Assembly (NCBI GenBank): GCA_964345075.1
Contig: CAYFPS010000008.1
Span: forward strand, 62,001 to 126,000
Source of the DNA: CAYFPS01 sp964345075
Lineage (GTDB): Bacteria > CAIWAD01
Reading direction: 5' to 3'
Length of the DNA stretch: 64,000 nt
Shown: positions 59,416 through 64,000 of the stretch, in pieces
Layout of the letters: each line of letters starts with the position of its first letter
How positions within the stretch are numbered: position 1 is the first letter of the stretch
Program-made: the position numbers and the translations under genes
The notes under the pieces: generated by a model
Told to the model about the DNA's origin: nothing
The model's input: the letters and a program-made list of their open reading frames with translations, nothing else
The model's database searches: none

Positions 59416-59447
59416 GAAAAAGGGCCCCCGCAAAAGCAGGAGCCCTT
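59416..59447 (-). terminator. Rho-independent terminator of citrate synthase
   Basis: On the minus strand AAGGGCTCCTGC pairs with GCGGGGGCCCTT (two wobbles), loop TTTT, tail TTTT. It lies about 22 bp past the stop codon. Confidence 0.85.
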
Positions 59448-59469
59448 CGCATTCGGGAGTTTCGCCGGC

Positions 59470-60785
59470 TTACTTGCTGACGAATTCCTTGATCCACTCG
59501 GTCGTGACCGTCTTGGGGCGCTCGATGGGCAGACCCAGCGCGCGGTCCCAGATCAGGCTGGCCAAGACGCCAAGGGCGCGTGACACACCGAAGAGAACCG
59601 TGTAGTAGTCGTACTGATCCATGCCGTAATGGACAAGCAGACAGCCGGAGTGGGCGTCCACATTCGGCCAGGGGTTCTTGGCCTTGCCCTGCTCGAGCAG
59701 AATATCGGGAGCCACTTCGTAGATCATGCCGACCAGCTTGAAGAGCGGATCATCGGCCATGTGCTTCAGGGCGAACTCGCGCTGAGCCGTGTAGCGGGGA
59801 TCCGTCTTGCGCAGAACGGCGTGACCGTAGCCGGGAATCACCTGTCCACTGTTCAGGGTATCCCAGAGGGCCGTTACCAGCTGCTCCTTGGTGGGAACAT
59901 CCACGCCCAGCTTGTCGCGCAGCTCGAAGACCCAGCGCAGCACTTCCTGGTTGGCCAGTCCGTGCAGGGGGCCGGCCAGACCATTGATGCCGGCGGAAAG
60001 CGACAGGTAGGGATCGCTCAGGGCGCTACCGACGAGGTGCGTGGTATGGGCACTGACGTTGCCGCCTTCATGGTCGCTGTGGATGGTCAGATAGAGGCGC
60101 ATCAGCTCGCGGAACTGGGCACTGTCAAAGCCCAGCATGTGGGCCAGATTTCCACCCCAGTCCAGCTTGTTGTCGGGCTGAATGTGATCACCACCGAAAT
60201 AGCTGCGGCGGTAGATGTAAGCCGCAACGCGAGGCAGACGGGCCAGCAGGTCCATCGTGTCCTCGTAGGCCCACTCCCAGTATTCGGTCTTCGCCATGCC
60301 GTCACGATACTTGGCGGCAAACTTGGACTCGGTCTGCAGGGCCAGAATGGCCGTGGAGAACTGGGTCATGGGATGGGCGTCCACGGGCAGGGCGTCCAGC
60401 GTGGCAAAGACATGGGCCGGCACATCGGCACGGCTGGCCAGCTCGGCGGAAAGATCCTTGACCTGCGCGTCCGTCGGGACTTCGCCGGTCAGCAGCAGCC
60501 AGAAGAGGCCTTCGGGCAGCGGCTCTTCGCCTTCAGCGGCGTGGGGNNNNNNNNNNNNAGCTTGTCCTGGCATTCGGGAATGGACAGGCCGCGGAAACGA
60601 ATACCTTCCATCGGGTCCAGGGCACTGGTTTCGGTGACGATGCACTTGACACCGCGCATGCCGCCGTAGGCCTGGTCAACCGTACATTCGCCAATCACCT
60701 TGCTGCCATGCTCGGTGCGAATGGCCTTGATCACCTGGTGCATTTCCGGAATTTTTTTCGCGAGAAGTGCTTTCAGCTCAGACAT
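59470..60785 (-). CDS. gltA: Citrate synthase (mitochondrial-type), interrupted by 12 N
   Basis: The start ATG 60785 (MSELKALLAKKIPEMHQVIK) has a GGAG site upstream. It condenses oxaloacetate with acetyl-CoA. Catalytic regions are visible: the His in HSDHEGGNVSAHT, the His in VIPGYGHAVLRKTDPR, and the substrate-binding PLHGLANQEVLRW. ECQDK and PHAAEGEEPLPEGLFWLL match the conserved IPECQ-x-LP-x-A-x-GGEEPLPEGLFWLL region of the eukaryote-like family. The 12 N at 60547-60558 sit inside that motif and put the two halves out of frame, so the stated gap length is wrong; a one-base gap would restore KLPHAAEG. Confidence 0.92.
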
Positions 60786-60989
60786 TGAAGACTCCTTTCT
60801 ATCAGAAGGCCGGCCCGGGCGGGTCGGCGGCTGCCAAAAGTTTGACAAATCAATGTAGCCAATTTCCTGATCTGATACCACGCTTTCAACAGTTAAGAAA
60901 GGAGCTTTTTCCCAGCAGCTGCAGCTTTTACTTGAAGCTCAAGTTTGGTGCTACTAACTTCAGGGTTCCAATCGTTCCTGGGAGTCATC

Positions 60990-62531
60990 ATGAAGAACAT
61001 GCTTCTCGCCCTTTTGCTGGCGAACGCGCTTGCTGCAGCACCTTTTGTCAGCGATCAGCTGATTGTCCGTTCGGCCGATCAGCCGCAGGATCTGCTGGCG
61101 GCCTATCCCGGTCTTGTCTTTGACCGGCCGCTGGTGCCCTCACTGGGCATTTTCCGCGTGAAGCTTGAAGGTGGCTGGACGGTTGACGATGCCATCAAGC
61201 TGCTCTCCGCCGACAAGGCCGTGATCTGGGCGCAGGCCGATCATCTGACCAGTGGACGACTGACACCGGATGATGTGGAGTTCCCGCAGCAGTGGGCGCT
61301 GAATCAGGACAGCGATGCGGACATTGATGCCCCCGAAGCCTGGGACCTGGGCACCGGCGGTACCCACCCCGACGGCTCGACGATTGTGGCGGCCATTGTG
61401 GATGGCGGCTGTGAGATCAGTCACCCGGACCTTTCGCCCAACATCTGGACGAATCCGGGCGAGATCGCAGGTAATTTTCAGGATGACGACGGCAATGGCT
61501 ATGTGGACGATGTGAATGGCTGGGATGCCTACGCCGACGATGGGACCCTGCCCAATGACTACCACGGCACCCATGTAACGGGCATTGTCGGCGCGCGCGG
61601 CAACAACCTCAATCAGGTCTGCGGCGTCAACTGGAATGTGGACCTGATGACCGTGGCCGGCTCCAGCTCCAGCACTTCCGTGGTTTCCATCGCCTACAAT
61701 TACGTGCTGGAGAACAAGCAGCTCTGGCTGAATTCAGGCGGCGCTGAGGGCGCCAACATCGTGGTGACCAATTCCTCCTTTGGAATCGATTTCGCCGACT
61801 GCACTTCCGGCACCTACCCGATCTGGAATGACCTCTACGATGCAATGGGCGCAGTGGGCATTCTTTCCTGCGCGGCTACCATGAACCGCAACAGTGATGT
61901 GGATCAGACCGGGGATGTGCCTACGGGCTGCTCGTCCGACTGGCTGATTACAGTAACCAATACCACCTCCACCGACCTGCGCAATTCCGGCGCGGCTTAT
62001 GGCTTGACGAGCATCGATCTGGGCGCGCCTGGCACGCAGGTGAAAAGCACCTACACGGGTGGCGCGACCGCCAGTCTGACCGGAACCTCCATGGCCACGC
62101 CGCAGGTGGCCGGTGCCGTGGCCTTTTTGCATTCGGTGATGAGCCCGGCTCTCTTTGCGCATTATCAGCAGAATCCCGGCGCTGCCGTGCTGGAACTTAA
62201 GCAGATTCTGCTGGACACGGTGGATCCGCTTGCCTCGCTGGACGGCATTACCGTTTCGGGCGGGCGCCTTAATCTTCATCAGGCGGCGCTGGCCACGACA
62301 AGCTGGGGCGGAGGTGGCGCGCAGCCCGAACTGACGATCAGCCTGCTGCCCGGCCATGAAGTGCTGCTCGAGTGGAACGAGATTGCCGGCGCGAGTTTGT
62401 ATCACGTGGAAAGCCGGCAGAGCCTGAACGATGCCTGGCTGCGCATTGCCAGCATCGATTCCACCAGCCATGTGGAGACGGCGGCCTGGGAAGGTCAGAG
62501 CATTTACCGGGTGATTGCCGAACTGCCGTAG
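60990..62531 (+). CDS. Secreted subtilisin-like serine protease (S8)
   Basis: 513 residues from ATG 60990 (GGGAG upstream). A short signal peptide (MKNMLLALLLANALAAA), then an I9-like propeptide region (residues about 20-90), then the catalytic domain with Asp138 (AAIVDGGCEISHPDL), His192 (YHGTHVTGIVG) and Ser367 (LTGTSMATPQVAGAVAFL). The last 65 residues form a fibronectin-like strand pattern (ELTISLLPGHEVLLEWNEIA). No type IX sorting domain, so it is probably released or periplasmic. Converges with the next gene at 6 bp. Confidence 0.92.
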   Translation: MKNMLLALLLANALAAAPFVSDQLIVRSADQPQDLLAAYPGLVFDRPLVPSLGIFRVKLEGGWTVDDAIKLLSADKAVIWAQADHLTSGRLTPDDVEFPQQWALNQDSDADIDAPEAWDLGTGGTHPDGSTIVAAIVDGGCEISHPDLSPNIWTNPGEIAGNFQDDDGNGYVDDVNGWDAYADDGTLPNDYHGTHVTGIVGARGNNLNQVCGVNWNVDLMTVAGSSSSTSVVSIAYNYVLENKQLWLNSGGAEGANIVVTNSSFGIDFADCTSGTYPIWNDLYDAMGAVGILSCAATMNRNSDVDQTGDVPTGCSSDWLITVTNTTSTDLRNSGAAYGLTSIDLGAPGTQVKSTYTGGATASLTGTSMATPQVAGAVAFLHSVMSPALFAHYQQNPGAAVLELKQILLDTVDPLASLDGITVSGGRLNLHQAALATTSWGGGGAQPELTISLLPGHEVLLEWNEIAGASLYHVESRQSLNDAWLRIASIDSTSHVETAAWEGQSIYRVIAELP

Positions 62532-62537
62532 GCTGTG

Positions 62538-63197
62538 TTACAAATCCGTGGCAGGCATGTGACCCAGTGAAAGGGTCAGCTGGCGGCGGGCCAGTTCGCT
62601 TTCCACAGCTTCCATCAGCTGCTTCATCTTGGCCTTGTCGGTGTGGATGTCCAGATAGTCGGACTCCACGACAATGACGGGAACGTCCTTGATGCGGCTG
62701 ATCCAGCCCTCGTACAAATCATTCAACTGAACCAGATAATTGGGGTCGATGGACTGCTCGTAGGCGCGGCCGCGCATTTTGATGCGCTTCTGCAGGGTGG
62801 GCAGCGAGGCACGCAGGTAGATCAGCACATCCGGCTTCTTGAGGAACTGGCACATGTTGTGGAAGAGCGCGCTGTAGCTTAACCATTCCCGCTCGCTTAA
62901 ATGCCCCATCTGATAAAGGTTGCGGGCGAAGATTTCCACGTCTTCCCAGATGGTGCGATCCTGCACGACGCCGCGCGTGCCTTCCATCACCGAAAGATGA
63001 GCCTTGTAGCGCGACTGCAGAAAGTAGATCTGCAGGTGAAAGGCCCAGCGGTGCATGTCCGCGTAGAAATCTTCGAGGAAGGGGTTGTCGGAAACGCTTT
63101 CGTAGTGGGGATCCCACTTGAGGCGAGCCGCCAGCCAATCCGTCAGGGTGGTTTTTCCTGCGCCGATGTTGCCGGCGATGCCAATCAGACCTTTCAT
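62538..63197 (-). CDS. Deoxynucleoside kinase
   Basis: 219 residues using ATG 63197 (MKGLIGIAGNIGAGKTTLTD); upstream in-frame starts lack a ribosome-binding site. P-loop GNIGAGKTT, the substrate motif VVQDRTIWEDVEIFA (DRT-type), and lid residues in KRIKMRGRAYEQ. It belongs to the dGK/dCK/TK2-like family that phosphorylates salvaged deoxynucleosides. Specificity cannot be told. Confidence 0.9.
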   Translation of the reverse strand: MKGLIGIAGNIGAGKTTLTDWLAARLKWDPHYESVSDNPFLEDFYADMHRWAFHLQIYFLQSRYKAHLSVMEGTRGVVQDRTIWEDVEIFARNLYQMGHLSEREWLSYSALFHNMCQFLKKPDVLIYLRASLPTLQKRIKMRGRAYEQSIDPNYLVQLNDLYEGWISRIKDVPVIVVESDYLDIHTDKAKMKQLMEAVESELARRQLTLSLGHMPATDL

Positions 63198-63278
63198 TTG
63201 CACAAGATATGAAATGCCCACCGAACCCTTTTCCTTTGTTACATTCTGCGCTTTCATTCGCCGCATGCGAGTGATTAC

Positions 63279-63351
63279 GCCACCCTAGCTCAATTGGTAG
63301 AGCAACGGTTTTGTAAACCGTAGGCTGAGGGTTCGAGTCCCTTGGGTGGCC
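63279..63351 (+). tRNA. tRNA-Thr (anticodon TGT)
   Basis: Acceptor GCCACCC/GGGTGGC, D arm TAGCTCAATTGGTAGAGC, anticodon arm ACGGT-TTTGTAA-ACCGT giving TGT, and T arm GGGTTCGAGTCCC. The discriminator base is C and CCA is not encoded. Confidence 0.93.
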
Positions 63352-63363
63352 GTCTGATTAGAC

Positions 63364-63389
63364 AAAAAGGTGCCGAAAGGCACCTTTTT
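63364..63389 (+). terminator. Rho-independent terminator after tRNA-Thr
   Basis: AAAAAGGTGCC-GAAA-GGCACCTTTTT, a perfect stem with a GNRA loop, 13 bases after the tRNA; works in either direction. Confidence 0.93.
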
Positions 63390-63402
63390 GTTTAGGCGTT
63401 AG

Positions 63403-63420
63403 TCCCCGCTTGCGCGGGGA
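63403..63420. repeat. REP-like 18-nt hairpin (loop TTGC)
   Basis: TCCCCGC-TTGC-GCGGGGA, a perfect 7-bp stem, just after the tRNA-Thr terminator. Confidence 0.7.
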
Positions 63421-63644
63421 GACAGGCGTTAGGCGTCAGGCGTTAGCGGGCAGTTCCCAGTAGCCAGTAGCGAGTTTCCAGCCAGAGAGGCGTCAGGCGT
63501 TAGTGGTCAGTTACCAGCAACCAGGTCCCAGCAGGCCAGCCAGAGAGGCGTTAGGCGTTAGCGGGCAGTCGTTAGGCCTCTGCACTCGTCCTTCGTAATT
63601 CGTCATTGTCCAAATCTGCAATCAACAATCGTCACCCCCTGTCA

Positions 63645-63662
63645 TTCCCGCGAAAGCGGGAA
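63645..63662. repeat. REP-like 18-nt hairpin (loop GAAA)
   Basis: TTCCCGC-GAAA-GCGGGAA, the same geometry as the copies at 487, 1196, 9388, 9757 and 63403, here flanked by GTCA and AGGAAGCGGGGG. Confidence 0.7.
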
Positions 63663-63916
63663 GGAAGCGGGGGCAGGTACCAGTTGCCAGATACCAGTCA
63701 GAGAGGCGTCAGTCGTTAGGCCTCTGCATTCGTCCTTCGCCATTCGTAATTCGTCATTGTCCAAATCTTCAATCTGCCTTTCTTCTCGTCCTTCGTACTT
63801 CGTCCTTTCTTCACGTTGTCCAAAATCCAACACCTTCTGCCCAATTCTGCACAAAACCAGTGAAGCCGTATTTGACATTCCATTGATATTCAACGGACTC
63901 CAGCATCATTCTGTTT

Positions 63917-63932
63917 TGGCGCAATTCTTGCA
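63917..63932 (+). promoter_or_regulatory. Candidate sigma-54 promoter at the right edge
   Basis: TGGCGCAATTCTTGCA matches TGGCNC-N5-TTGCA with correct spacing in an AT-rich stretch after the repeat block. The gene it would drive lies beyond the window. No open frame starts in the remaining 68 bases. Confidence 0.55.
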
Positions 63933-64000
63933 TTTTAGCTTAAGTTAGCTGTGTCTTTCGCGCGAACCATTCAGTCCATCATTAAGGTTTGCGTGTAGAT

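Larger units (their letters stand above)
63392..63840. repeat. Repeat-rich spacer with a tandem-like GTAATTCGTCATTGTCC block
   Basis: No gene. GGCGTTAG/GGCGTCAG and CCAGTTACCAGC-like units alternate with two REP-like hairpins. The stretch at about 63571-63623 is repeated at 63715-63774 (GTTAGGCCTCTGCA, CGTCCTTCG, GTAATTCGTCATTGTCCAAA). TCGTCCTTCGTACTTCGTCC (63787-63806) is a further echo. Confidence 0.75.

Overview
The window looks like one scaffold of a draft genome from an uncultured, GC-rich, Gram-negative member of the Fibrobacteres-Chlorobi-Bacteroidetes (FCB) side of the tree, possibly a candidate phylum. Three large secreted proteins end in type IX-like (FlgD-fold) C-terminal sorting domains with NPFNP motifs. 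The fab and atp gene orders are bacterial and complete except for plsX, the citrate synthase resembles the mitochondrial-type family, and two runs of N (100 and 12 bases) mark assembly joins. I cannot name the phylum with certainty.

Layout. 1-1287: a gene end cut by the window edge, a second copy of that end, and repeat-rich spacer. 1288-5052: an orphan sensor histidine kinase and two secreted proteins. 5049-8348: a compact sigma-54 module in which two paralogous small secreted proteins each sit behind a consensus -24/-12 promoter with a matching upstream TGCAATC-N7-TGCAATC element; the first is co-transcribed with a TPR-containing sigma-54 activator and a beta-helix-like protein. 8475-9428: a SplB-like radical SAM protein. 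10352-26017: a defence island (DrmD-like SNF2 ATPase, DrmMI-like adenine methylase, AbiEi/AbiEii toxin-antitoxin pair, and an approximately 1,794-aa helicase-DUF1998 protein with a possible C-terminal nuclease domain), ending next to tRNA-Arg. 26734-35079: large secreted proteins and two CPA2-type antiporters. 35384-43056: yceD-rpmF-fabH-fabD-fabG-acpP-fabF-rnc-yigZ-hemolysin-like. 44386-52780: M23 peptidase, bactofilin and a complete F-type ATP synthase in one tightly packed run. 53606-63197: AI-2E-like permease, der, a PfkB kinase, MltB-like transglycosylase, a DUF1848 protein, citrate synthase, a subtilase and a deoxynucleoside kinase. There are tRNA genes for Arg, Leu and Thr.

Most notable observations. 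(1) The octamer GTGATACA/TGTATCAC occurs at least 35 times, against about one or two expected from base composition. It appears in all reading frames, in both orientations, and is absent from 14 kb around the ATP synthase operon; it looks like a genome-specific DNA word of the uptake-sequence or protein-binding kind. (2) The defence island combines DISARM class 1-like genes with a Druantia DruE-like or fused DrmA-DrmB-like helicase and an AbiE pair. Its methylase carries an AT-rich patch in the C-terminal (putative target-recognition) part, and several genes carry frameshifts or in-frame stops. (3) The sigma-54 module is self-contained with visible promoters and candidate enhancers.

Intergenic spacers are filled with a small vocabulary of short repeats (CCAGTTGCCAG-like, GGCGTTAG-like, and 18-nt hairpins with 7-bp GC stems), and an approximately 72-bp tandem array after atpC is interrupted by the assembly gap.
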